Source of the DNA: Lacticaseibacillus casei DSM 20011 = JCM 1134 = ATCC 393
GTDB lineage: Bacteria > Bacillota > Bacilli > Lactobacillales > Lactobacillaceae
Direction: 5' to 3'
Assembly: GCF_000829055.1 (NCBI RefSeq)
Contig: NZ_AP012544.1
Coordinates: 310,001 to 374,000 of the forward strand
Length of the DNA stretch: 64,000 nucleotides
Shown piece by piece: positions 24,988 through 33,138 of this stretch. Position 1 is the first letter of the stretch, and each line of letters opens with the position of its first letter. The notes under the pieces were generated by a model. It worked only from the letters and a program-made list of their open reading frames with translations. It did no database searches and was not told the DNA's origin. Both the position numbers and the translations under genes were made by a program.

Positions 24988-26344
24988 ATGGAAAAACGCA
25001 AAAAATTAACCTTGCTTGAGGTCTTCGGACTCTCAATTGCGATGGTGGCGCCAACTGGGGCGATGTCGTTTAACACGGCAAGTGCCGCGGCCAATGCTGG
25101 CATCAACATGCCAATCGCTTTTTTTGCTTGGCGGCATCGGCGTCTTGTTTGTGGCGATTTCGTTTGTGGAACTAGGCAAGCGGATCCCCGGTGATGGCTC
25201 GGCTTATGCGTATAATGCTAAAGCGCTTGGCGAAAAGGCTGGCTTTATTTCCGGCTGGTTATTGGTCTTGACATACGTGACGTTTGTGTTTAGTTCCGGC
25301 GCCATTGTCGGTAACTTTGCCAATGTCTTTCTCAGTCATTTAGGCGTACATCTACCGGTGAATCTCTACAACATTTTGGTTTTGTTGCTGGGCGGCTGGC
25401 TGAGTCATAAAGGCATTGAATTTTCAACGCGCTTGACACTGGTCCTTGAATTGCTGGCGGTTTTGGTTTTGAGTGTGCTGACGGTCGTGATTATTTTTTC
25501 CGGCGGCCGCAGTGGGAACTCGGTGCAGCCGTTGATTCCGCAACCGCATATGGTGACTGGTTTGGGGATGGGCATGGTGTTTGCGCTGATGTCCTTTGCC
25601 GGCTTTGAAGGCTCGGCGACGATTGCCCCGCGCGCCACGAATCCGAGTAAAGCGATTAGTATTGCCTTGCTGGGGGCCGTGAGTTTTGCGGCGATTTTCT
25701 ATTTTCTTGTTAGTTACGCTGAAGTGATTGGCTTCGGCTCCGCACACATTGGCGATCTTGCGAAAAGTACGGCACCCATGAACTTCCTGGCGACCCATTA
25801 TCTCGGGACCAATGCTGCCATCTTCATGGACTTCGCGGCGATGGTCAGTTATTTCGCTTGCTATTTCGGGGCGCTTAATGCCGGTGCGTTCATGCTGGAG
25901 GCGTTAGGGAAAAGTGGCTACCTGCATCCGTGGCTGGCGGTAGAAAGCGGAGACAAGCAGACGCCGACGCATGCGCTTGACAGCATTACCGGACTCGCGT
26001 TGATTGTGTATGTTATCTTTGCGATCGGCCTGGGTGTAAGTGCTAGTGATATGTATAACTGGTTTGGTACGATCGGGATGCTAGGGCTACTGACGGTTTA
26101 CGTGTTGGTGAATATTGGCGCGATCGTTTACTTCCGCAAAGACAAGGGCCGGTCGATGTTCAAACATGTGTTGGCGCCGGTGATCGGGATTCTCGTACTC
26201 ATTTATCCGATTTACACGAGTCTCTGGCCGATTCCGGCATTTCCAATGAACACGTTTCCTTACATCGCCATCGTCTGGTTTCTGATTGGCCTGTGGGTCG
26301 CGACCAAGCGGCGAAAAGTTGAAACGCGGTTGGAAGATTTTTGA
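24988..26344 (+). pseudogene. APC-family amino acid/polyamine permease gene with frameshift
   Basis: ATG 24988 lies two bases after the amidohydrolase stop. The first frame gives the APC opening KLTLLEVFGLSIAMVAPTGAMSFN and NAGINMPIAF, then runs into a T7 tract at 25119-25125. With six Ts the sequence would read IAFLLGGIGVLFV and continue in the second frame to 26344 (12-helix permease, GKRIPGDGSAYAY, SFAGFEGSATIAPRATNPSKA). So a single extra T breaks the gene. It probably imported the amine or amino acid processed by the two preceding enzymes. Confidence 0.88.
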
Positions 26345-26363
26345 TTTTTTCTGAAGTTTAACG

Positions 26364-26406
26364 AAAAAAAGTGCGCTTGACATGTTGAAATGTCAGCGCA
26401 TTTTTT
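26364..26406. terminator. Bidirectional intrinsic terminator
   Basis: GTGCGCTTGACA and TGTCAGCGCA(T) form the stem with A-run before and T-run after. It lies between the permease and the convergent MerR gene. Confidence 0.85.
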
Positions 26407-26845
26407 AATCTCGCCGCTCTTGCTCAATAGTAACAGCTTTAGCATGGGCAGTGCCGGTTTTGACGTACTTTTCAGTGCCGTCTGCAACGGCTTGGCGATA
26501 ATAGTGTTGCTTGTATTCAATCGTGTTGAGCGTTTGTTCCAGTTGCTTCATCTGGTTTTCGACCGCGGTGTGGAGCTGGTTAAAGAAGTCCAGCCGCTTG
26601 GTAAGGGTGGCGTCGCCTTCGAGATTCCACTGCATAAACGTGCGGATATCCTTAATCGACATACCCGCCGTTTTAAGGCAATTGATCATTTCCAGTGCGC
26701 TAAGATTCTGGTCGGTAAAACACCGCACACCTGCTTGATCTTTTTGCAGGTCAGGGATGAGTCCTTCCTTATCATAGTAACGAATGGTCGGGACGGATAG
26801 ATGGGTGATTGCGGCAACTTCACCGATGGTGTATGAAACTGACAT
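26405..26845 (-). CDS. MerR-family regulator, AdhR/YraB-like
   Basis: A 146-residue regulator. The N-terminal winged HTH is YTIGEVAAITHLSVPTIRYYDKEGLIP (about residues 5-31). A coiled-coil dimerisation helix covers about residues 75-115. Cys residues in the linker region (VRCFT and INCLK) could sense electrophiles, as proposed for AdhR-type aldehyde sensors. ATG 26845 follows TGGAGG. It is divergent from an aldo/keto reductase and the intergenic region has a MerR-type promoter. Confidence 0.88.
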   Translation of the reverse strand: MSVSYTIGEVAAITHLSVPTIRYYDKEGLIPDLQKDQAGVRCFTDQNLSALEMINCLKTAGMSIKDIRTFMQWNLEGDATLTKRLDFFNQLHTAVENQMKQLEQTLNTIEYKQHYYRQAVADGTEKYVKTGTAHAKAVTIEQERRD

Positions 26846-26900
26846 GAAAGCCTCCATGTTTCCTTACGAGATGACAAGACATATTGCAAAAAGAAACGAC

Positions 26901-26931
26901 TTGCCCTAAAGTCGACTTTAGGGGATAAAGT
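26901..26931 (+). promoter_or_regulatory. MerR-type promoter/operator of the aldo/keto reductase
   Basis: TTGCCC (26901-26906) and TAAAGT (26926-26931) are 19 bp apart, the long spacing that MerR proteins correct by DNA distortion. The spacer contains a perfect palindrome at 26904-26923 with half-site CCCTAAAGTC. This resembles AdhR/YraB-type operators. Confidence 0.8.
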
Positions 26932-26947
26932 GAGTGTAGCACGTAAG

Positions 26948-26983
26948 CCGATTGATGCAAAATTGCGTTCATCGGTCTTTTTT
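26948..26983 (+). terminator. Terminator-like hairpin in the leader of the aldo/keto reductase
   Basis: CCGATTGATGC (26948-26958) pairs with GCGTTCATCGG (26965-26975), with a mismatch and wobbles, followed by TCTTTTTT. It lies between the MerR-type promoter and the coding start, so transcripts must pass it or begin after it. Confidence 0.65.
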
Positions 26984-27071
26984 ATGCCCTTGTCGGCGAA
27001 AAAATGCTGTTATGGCTACATCGCACGTGATGAGCAATGTGCAGCAATTTTTTAAAAGGAGTGAGGCTATC

Positions 27072-27938
27072 TTGTTGGAAGAGACATATACGTTAACGAA
27101 TGGGGTCAAGATTCCCAAAATCGGCTTTGGCACCTGGATGATTGATTCGGATGCTGCAGCGGCAAAGGCCGTTCATGAAGCGATCGATGTCGGGTACCGT
27201 CACATTGATACGGCAGAAGCTTACGACAATGAGTCCGGGGTTGGCGAAGGTGTGCGGGCATCCGGCGTGGCGCGTGAAAACATTTTCGTCAACACCAAGC
27301 TCGCAGCCGAGATCAAGGACCACGACACCGCCGTCAAAGCTATCGACGGCTCGCTTGAGAAGCTTGATCTAGAATATGCAGACATGATGATCATCCATGC
27401 ACCGAAGCCATGGGCCAAATATGATGAGCCGGAGCGGTACTTCGAGGGGAATCTGGAAGCCTGGCGGGCATTGGAAGAAGCTTATAAAGCCGGCAAATTG
27501 CGCGCCATCGGAGTTTCTAATTTTGATCCCACCGATCTCAAGAACCTGCTGGATCATGCTGAAATTGCTCCAATGGTTGATCAGATTTTAGCGCATATTA
27601 CCCAGACACCGTTCAAAACGATTGACTTTGCGCAAGAGCATCAGATATTAGTCGAGGCCTATTCGCCATTCGGCCACGGCGAGATGTTCAAGAATAAGGA
27701 CATCCAGAAAATGGCGGCTAAGTATCAAGTCTCCGTTGCACAGTTGGGCATGCGGTACCTTTTACAGTTAGGTCTATTGCCGTTGCCAAAAACCGTTAAC
27801 CCGGACCACATGAAGGCTAATGCAAAGGTCGATTTTACCATCAGCGACGATGATATGACGGCGTTGAAGCAGATGAAGCCGCTAACCAATTATGGCAAGT
27901 ACCAGTCATTCCCGGTTTACAGTGAACGATTGAGCTAA
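27072..27938 (+). CDS. Aldo/keto reductase
   Basis: A 288-residue NADPH-dependent carbonyl reductase with the AKR (beta/alpha)8 fold. The family signature is GYRHIDTAEAYDNESGVGEG (catalytic Asp and Tyr), the catalytic Lys is in NTKLAAE, and the His is in MMIIHAPKPW. IGVSNF and the late LPLPKTVNPDHMKAN bind the cofactor phosphate. The start is TTG 27072 (or the next codon, also TTG) behind AAGGAG; longer frames from 26952 lack a ribosome site. It probably removes reactive aldehydes under control of the MerR gene. Its stop overlaps the convergent gene by 4 bp. Confidence 0.88.
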   Translation: MLEETYTLTNGVKIPKIGFGTWMIDSDAAAAKAVHEAIDVGYRHIDTAEAYDNESGVGEGVRASGVARENIFVNTKLAAEIKDHDTAVKAIDGSLEKLDLEYADMMIIHAPKPWAKYDEPERYFEGNLEAWRALEEAYKAGKLRAIGVSNFDPTDLKNLLDHAEIAPMVDQILAHITQTPFKTIDFAQEHQILVEAYSPFGHGEMFKNKDIQKMAAKYQVSVAQLGMRYLLQLGLLPLPKTVNPDHMKANAKVDFTISDDDMTALKQMKPLTNYGKYQSFPVYSERLS

Positions 27939-28957
27939 GCCCACGGACCGGCCACAACGACCTTGCCAATCATGTGACCAGACTCAACCAGCGCATGTGC
28001 TTTCCGCAAATTGGCTGCATTCAACGGCTGCAGTGTCTTGGTTAACGTGCATTGAATCGTGCTGTCATTGAGTAAGCTGGCAACTTTGTCGAGAATGATC
28101 CCTTGGGAAGCGAGATCATAACCATACCAGGACTTTGAAAACATCCACTCCCAGGCAAACGTGGCTCGCTTTTTAGTCAACTTTTGCAAGTCAATACCGC
28201 GCCGGTTTTCCGTAATGGCCGCAATCCACCCGTCAGGCCGAATCATGGTGGCAATTTCGTTCCAGTGTTCGTCTAGATGCGAGAGGTTAAGGATATAGTC
28301 AACATTTTTGAAACCGGCCGCTTTTAACTGTGGTGGTAAAGGCTGACGGTGATTCAAAACGTGATCGGCACCATGTTCCCGTACCCATCTTTGTGATTCT
28401 GGGCGTGATGCCGTGGCAAGGACCTGCAGGCCAGCGAGGTGGGCAAGTTGCGTCGCCATTGAGCCAACCCCACCTGAGCCGTTAATGATCAAAATCGTAT
28501 GCTTCCGATTTGCCACTTTGGCATCAAGTGGAATGTGCAGTTTTTCGAACAGCGCTTCCCATGCGGTGAGACTGGTCAGTGGCATGGCAGCGGCTTGGAC
28601 ATCGGTGAGCTTAGCCGGAGCGTGACCGACAATGCGCTCGTCAATCAGTTGATATTCAGCGTCACTGCCGGAACGTTTGTAACTGCCAGCATAGAATACC
28701 CGATCGCCTACGTGGAACCGGGTAACGTCCTGGCCTAAAGCCGTCACAATCCCCACAGCATCCCAACCAATGATCTTCGGCTGGGCAAGGCGGGCATGAC
28801 CTGCGCCACGCGTTCCGGTATCGACCGGATTCACCGAAACTGCCCGGACATTCACTAATAAATCGTGGCCTTCAGGAGTTGGCTTTGGTAGCGTCAAATC
28901 TTCTAAACTATTTTCCTGTTCAATCGGCAAACGCTGCGTAAATCCAATGGCTTTCAT
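27935..28957 (-). CDS. Zinc-type alcohol dehydrogenase-like / quinone oxidoreductase (MDR family)
   Basis: A 340-residue NADPH-dependent oxidoreductase of the medium-chain family, zinc-free type. It has the N-terminal GroES-like domain with SVNPVDTGTRG, and the Rossmann motif INGSGGVGSMATQLAHLAG near residues 157-175. The late DGWIAAITENRRGIDL is typical. ATG 28957 is used behind AAGGAAG. It is divergent from an HxlR regulator, a common pairing in which the regulator senses quinones or diamide-like stress. Confidence 0.88.
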   Translation of the reverse strand: MKAIGFTQRLPIEQENSLEDLTLPKPTPEGHDLLVNVRAVSVNPVDTGTRGAGHARLAQPKIIGWDAVGIVTALGQDVTRFHVGDRVFYAGSYKRSGSDAEYQLIDERIVGHAPAKLTDVQAAAMPLTSLTAWEALFEKLHIPLDAKVANRKHTILIINGSGGVGSMATQLAHLAGLQVLATASRPESQRWVREHGADHVLNHRQPLPPQLKAAGFKNVDYILNLSHLDEHWNEIATMIRPDGWIAAITENRRGIDLQKLTKKRATFAWEWMFSKSWYGYDLASQGIILDKVASLLNDSTIQCTLTKTLQPLNAANLRKAHALVESGHMIGKVVVAGPWA

Positions 28958-29001
28958 CAAAATGACTTCCTTTCGTTTGCTTGCTTAACCTTTCACCTTG
29001 T

Positions 29002-29025
29002 ATGTTAGCCAGCATGCACTAACAT
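29002..29025. promoter_or_regulatory. Candidate HxlR operator
   Basis: ATGTTAG (29002-29008) and CTAACAT (29019-29025) form a perfect 7-bp inverted repeat with a 10-bp spacer. It lies between the divergent oxidoreductase and HxlR genes. Confidence 0.45.
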
Positions 29026-29079
29026 AGTAAGTGAACAAATTGTAAGTAACTTGTAGGAAAGCAACGAGGGGGCCTTGTG

Positions 29080-29424
29080 ATGGATCGTGAACTTTATAAT
29101 TGTGCTGCAGGATGCCCGGTTCAAAATACGGTTGATCTGATTTCGGGAAAATGGAAGAGTGTGATTCTTTATCATCTCTTTAAAGGGGATGCCACTCGCT
29201 TCAGCACGCTGAACAAGGCCATTCCTTCAGTGACTCAGCGCATGTTGGCGTTACAATTATCGCAACTTGAAGGTGATGGGATTATTTACAAGAAAGTCGG
29301 CGATGAAGATGGCCGCGCCACGGAATATGGTTTAACCAAGTTGGGCCAAACGTTGGCGCCGGTGATCAATGCCATGGCGGCGTGGGGTGAGTTTTATCAA
29401 ACGCAGCGGGCCGCACTGGCATGA
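29080..29424 (+). CDS. HxlR-family redox-type regulator
   Basis: A 114-residue winged-helix protein. The opening NCAAGCPVQNTVDLISGKWKSVILYHL contains the conserved N-terminal cysteine used by QorR, HypR and YodB-type sensors, plus a second cysteine. The recognition region SVTQRMLALQLSQLEGDGII and wing (RATEYGLTKLG) are typical. ATG 29080 is used; the codon before it is GTG. Thiol modification by quinones or disulfide stress would release DNA and induce the divergent oxidoreductase. Confidence 0.88.
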   Translation: MDRELYNCAAGCPVQNTVDLISGKWKSVILYHLFKGDATRFSTLNKAIPSVTQRMLALQLSQLEGDGIIYKKVGDEDGRATEYGLTKLGQTLAPVINAMAAWGEFYQTQRAALA

Positions 29425-29465
29425 ACGGTGCCGACATATTTTCTTTTGTTCTTCAACCGGTCAAG

Positions 29466-29504
29466 AAAAAAGGCATCGTCGAAAAAATTCGGCGATGTCT
29501 TTTT
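29466..29504. terminator. Bidirectional intrinsic terminator
   Basis: GGCATCGTC and GGCGATGTC pair (with wobbles) between an A-run and a T-run. It lies between convergent genes ending at 29424 and 29517. Confidence 0.8.
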
Positions 29505-29516
29505 GCATTTTTTGCA

Positions 29517-30266
29517 TTAAAGATAAGCTTGGTAAAACAAGACAACTGCAAGCCCGATCGCGAAGATCCCAACCGCTGTTTTAATCACGTGCGACGGAAT
29601 CAGGCGGACAATCATTGGGCCCAGAAAACCGCCTGCGAACAAGCCGATGCAGACCGGAATTAGAACCCACCAGGCAATCGGCATCGAGAAGATGAACATG
29701 ATTGATGTGACCGTATTGTTCACAAGCGATGCGAGGTTACGCATGGCGTTGTAAGTTGCATACGGGCCGGCGACGATGCGCGATAGCACCGCGATCATCA
29801 ACAGTCCGGCACCGGCGCCAAAATAACCGATATATAACCCGACGAGCATAATTAGCGCATAACCAAACCCTTGGGCGAGTTTGCGATGGGTAGCCTGATC
29901 GGGATCTTTTTTCGGTGTCAGGATCATGACCCCGGCCAGGAAAATGATAAACGGAACGACTCTTTTGAAGCTGGCATTGGAACTGTGGATTAAGATAAGC
30001 GCCCCTAAGACGCCGCCAAGGGCATTAAGTAATGTGATGAGTAGCGCTTGGTGCCAGTGGCCTTTTAATTCCCGCCGCGATGAAAGCACTGACGAAGATC
30101 CGCTGAACAAAAGGCCGATCGTGTTGGTTGCATTGGCCGTGATCGGCGGAATGCCGACCGACAGCAACATCGGGTAAAGCGTGAGTGCCGCCATTCCCAC
30201 TGTGCCATTGAGAATACCGGCAATTAGGCTCATACCGAGTAAATACAAGATTGTTTCGAGCGTCAT
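29517..30266 (-). CDS. TauE/SafE-family membrane transporter
   Basis: A 249-residue membrane protein with about eight helices. The two half-repeats begin SLIAGILNGTVGM and LVGLYIGYFGAGAGLLM, both with the glycine-rich motif of the sulfite-exporter TauE/SafE family, and NATNTIGLLF is also conserved. The substrate is not known; family members move sulfonates, sulfite or other small organic anions. It is a single-gene unit. Confidence 0.88.
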   Translation of the reverse strand: MTLETILYLLGMSLIAGILNGTVGMAALTLYPMLLSVGIPPITANATNTIGLLFSGSSSVLSSRRELKGHWHQALLITLLNALGGVLGALILIHSSNASFKRVVPFIIFLAGVMILTPKKDPDQATHRKLAQGFGYALIMLVGLYIGYFGAGAGLLMIAVLSRIVAGPYATYNAMRNLASLVNNTVTSIMFIFSMPIAWWVLIPVCIGLFAGGFLGPMIVRLIPSHVIKTAVGIFAIGLAVVLFYQAYL

Positions 30267-30523
30267 AAGCTCGCCTCATTTGATTTGTTTTTCAGGGTAA
30301 ATCTGTTCTCTTTTAGTATTTTACACCCAATGTTATCTTATCAAGCTTAGCATTTACGGATACTGCTGTCGCTTTTGAGCGTTTCCAGCTTATGGATTGA
30401 TCGGGTTGCTTTTGGGAGTGAAAGCAGTTATTTATCGGCTAGTGTCATGAGTCTTGTCAATGGTATGGCTGAAAATAATTTGCTATACTCAAGAAAAATT
30501 CAGGTGGCACTGGAGGTGGCGGG

Positions 30524-31258
30524 ATGAAAAAGCTTGAAATTGTCCATTTGGATAAGGCCTTTGATCAGCAGGTTTTATTCAAAGACGCCAATTATACGTT
30601 TCAACAAGGTAAGATCTATGGCTTGCTGGGGCGCAATGGTTCTGGTAAGTCGACGTTGTTCAACATGATTGTCCGTAACCTGCCGATTGATAGCGGCACG
30701 ATTGCGGTTGATTCGGATGATGGGCAAGGGCTGATCACAAATTACTCGGATACGGCAGTCGGTATGGTTTACACTCAGCCACATTTGCCGGCATTCATGA
30801 CCGGGGTTGAATTCGTTGACTATTTTATCGCGATTAATCGCGAACGGCTGGACCGGATGCATACAACGGTCAAAGCGGCGGACTTTTTTGATATGGCTGG
30901 GCTGGGTAAGGCAGATGCCAATAAGTTGTTGCGCGACTATTCGGAGGGGATGCGCAATAAGCTGCAAATTGTGGTGTCGTTGATGCTGAAGCCGCCGGTG
31001 CTGTTACTCGACGAACCGCTGACAACCGTCGATGTGGTGGCGGCGCATGAGATGCAGCAGATGATCGTTGCGATGAAGGCCGACTCGGTGGTTGTCTTTT
31101 CCACGCACATCATGCAGCTGGCGCAGGCCATCTGTGACGCGGTGGTGCTGTTGCATCAGCAGCAGTTAACTGAATTGACGGGGCTGGATATTCACAGTCA
31201 GGCATTTGAAGACGCCGTGATTGCGCGGTTAAGTGACGAGGTGCAGGCAGATGCGTGA
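30524..31258 (+). CDS. ABC transporter ATP-binding protein
   Basis: A 244-residue ATPase. Walker A is GLLGRNGSGKST (about residues 35-46), the signature is LRDYSEGMRNKLQ, Walker B is PPVLLLDEPLTTVD, and the switch His is in VFSTHIMQL. ATG 30524 follows GGAGGTGG. It overlaps the membrane-component gene by 8 bp and with it forms an exporter-type pair. The substrate is unknown. Confidence 0.92.
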   Translation: MKKLEIVHLDKAFDQQVLFKDANYTFQQGKIYGLLGRNGSGKSTLFNMIVRNLPIDSGTIAVDSDDGQGLITNYSDTAVGMVYTQPHLPAFMTGVEFVDYFIAINRERLDRMHTTVKAADFFDMAGLGKADANKLLRDYSEGMRNKLQIVVSLMLKPPVLLLDEPLTTVDVVAAHEMQQMIVAMKADSVVVFSTHIMQLAQAICDAVVLLHQQQLTELTGLDIHSQAFEDAVIARLSDEVQADA

Positions 31259-32867
31259 TGCATGGCGATATTACTGGTTTCAAGCGCAAACCGATGCGAC
31301 TACCGGGGTGAATGGGATCATTTACTTTCTACGGCGGATCCCGTTTTTAGGAAAAAAGATTCCGACCAAGTGGTACCGCACCGGAGCTTTGAAAAGTCTT
31401 TTGGCCATTTTGTTAAATTTCATGATGCTGCTGACCAAGCCGGTGATAACCCTCTTGATGATGGGCTTGGCGTTCCTGGTCGGCAATGCTTACAACGATT
31501 TCATTCATCCGCTCCCAACTGCTTTCACCTTGCGAATCATGGTCGCCGTGTTGGTTTATTCGCTGGGATGCCTCATGCTGCGCGGACTGATTTTTCGGTA
31601 TGCAGCGATTAATATTAAAACAATTAAACTTGGCGAGTACTTTTCGCTGGATCGGGTTGCGTTGGTTCGGGGTACTTTGTTGATCAATCAGATCATTGGC
31701 GTCGTGATTGGCCCGTTTCTGCCGCTTTTTATTCTGGCACTTATCACCCGTAATCTATGGTTGTTGCTGGTTGGGCTGGAAATGGCCATCTTTAGTTGGC
31801 GTTGGCAGGCTTTTCTGCCGCGCTTGGCGTGGTCACACCGGCAACTGGGCTTAATGGCGCAGATCACTTACTGGGTGAGCCTGTGGGGTGTGGTTGCCGG
31901 CGTGATGATAACCGGCCAACTCGCGGCATTTGTTAGCGACGTTTTTTCACCTTTAGGATTCATGATCGGCTTGTTGGCTTTGCTGGCGATGGAATGGTAT
32001 ATTCACCGCTTTTCTGATGATATTCCGTTTTTGATGGCATCCATTCAGCAGGCGACCATGACATTGAGCAAGGTTGCAGCATCTCGTGATCAGCAGTTTT
32101 TGGCAGCTGGTAAGGCGATGCAGAAAAAGTTGACACTGGACACCAACACAACGATCAAGCCAACCAGCCGCTCCGGCAGTAACTATCTGAATGCCTTATT
32201 ATTTGCCCGCTATCGGCAGCAATTATGGAAAAAGTTGCGGACGCGGCTGTTATGGATTTGCGGCATTGGCGTTGCATTTTTAGTACTCATCAAACTTTTC
32301 GCTGGGCATTCGGTCGGCGATTTGACATCGATTTATGGGACCTTGTTCTTTCCAATGTACTTGTCATCACTTGGCGCACCAATCGTTCAACTCTTATTTG
32401 TTAATTGCGACTCCGCCATGTTGTACTATCCATTTTATCGGCAACCGAAAACCATTTTGGCCGGGTTCTTCTACCGATTCTGGCGGATTGCCCAGTACAA
32501 CGCAGTCACAGGCGGGCTGATTTTTCTGTTTATTTTTGCGCTGCAATTCGTTTCATCGGTACCGGATGCGGTGAATTTTTATTTGGTGTTACTGCTGGAA
32601 GTTTGCGGCATGGTGCTGTTCTTTTCCTTCCACGACTTGTTTATCTATTACTTGATCCAGCCGTTTACAGATGACATGTCAGTTGTCTCACCACTGTATC
32701 GCTTCTTATATTGGGGCATGTACTGGGTGGCGTGGGTCTTCACCCAAGTGCAATTTTCCGGCTATGCATATGCCATTTTGATTGGCGTGATGACGCTGGT
32801 TTATGTGGCAATCGGCACTGCAGTGATTTATCGGGTGGCACCGAAGACTTTCCGGATTCGGTATTGA
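31251..32867 (+). CDS. ABC transporter membrane component
   Basis: A 538-residue integral membrane protein with many hydrophobic segments spread along the whole length and a soluble stretch near residues 265-325. It starts at ATG 31251 inside the ATPase gene (8-bp overlap), behind GAGGTGCAGG. This architecture is that of ABC-2-like exporter permeases paired with a single ATPase. No function can be assigned. Confidence 0.82.
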   Translation: MRDAWRYYWFQAQTDATTGVNGIIYFLRRIPFLGKKIPTKWYRTGALKSLLAILLNFMMLLTKPVITLLMMGLAFLVGNAYNDFIHPLPTAFTLRIMVAVLVYSLGCLMLRGLIFRYAAINIKTIKLGEYFSLDRVALVRGTLLINQIIGVVIGPFLPLFILALITRNLWLLLVGLEMAIFSWRWQAFLPRLAWSHRQLGLMAQITYWVSLWGVVAGVMITGQLAAFVSDVFSPLGFMIGLLALLAMEWYIHRFSDDIPFLMASIQQATMTLSKVAASRDQQFLAAGKAMQKKLTLDTNTTIKPTSRSGSNYLNALLFARYRQQLWKKLRTRLLWICGIGVAFLVLIKLFAGHSVGDLTSIYGTLFFPMYLSSLGAPIVQLLFVNCDSAMLYYPFYRQPKTILAGFFYRFWRIAQYNAVTGGLIFLFIFALQFVSSVPDAVNFYLVLLLEVCGMVLFFSFHDLFIYYLIQPFTDDMSVVSPLYRFLYWGMYWVAWVFTQVQFSGYAYAILIGVMTLVYVAIGTAVIYRVAPKTFRIRY

Positions 32868-32932
32868 GACTCGCTTTGTGGTGGCGTGTTGCTAGTGGGA
32901 GTGAAGCTTTCGACAAAATCCGCTGAAAAATA

Positions 32933-32975
32933 ATAAAGGGCCAACCACTTCATTCGGAAAAAGGTGGTTGGCCTT
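32933..32975 (-). terminator. Intrinsic terminator
   Basis: GGCCAACCAC and GTGGTTGGCC form a 10-bp stem. On the minus strand it is followed by TTTATTATTTTT, so it ends leftward transcripts from the island at 33-37 kb. The plus-strand ABC genes may also stop here. Confidence 0.7.
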
Positions 32976-33038
32976 AATAGCAGTTTGGGTTGACCGTTCG
33001 TGCAATTCCAAATTTCTGGTATCACGGTACATTGGAAT

Positions 33039-33138
33039 TTAGAAAAGCACCACGATCTTGAGAAATAGAAGGATTGCAAAGATGAACGCTGCTATCATCA
33101 CGACTAAAAAAATGAGTGAGGCTGGTCTTTTGATTTTT
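33039..33138 (-). pseudogene. C-terminal fragment of a small membrane protein paralog, cut by the IS
   Basis: On the minus strand, from the IS edge, the frame reads VKIKRPASLIFLVVMIAAFIF then LLFLKIVVLF and stop. This matches the last third of the intact gene at 36089-36373 almost residue for residue. Its missing N-terminal part appears to be the plus-strand fragment at 34601-34797, on the far side of the inverted segment. Confidence 0.75.
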
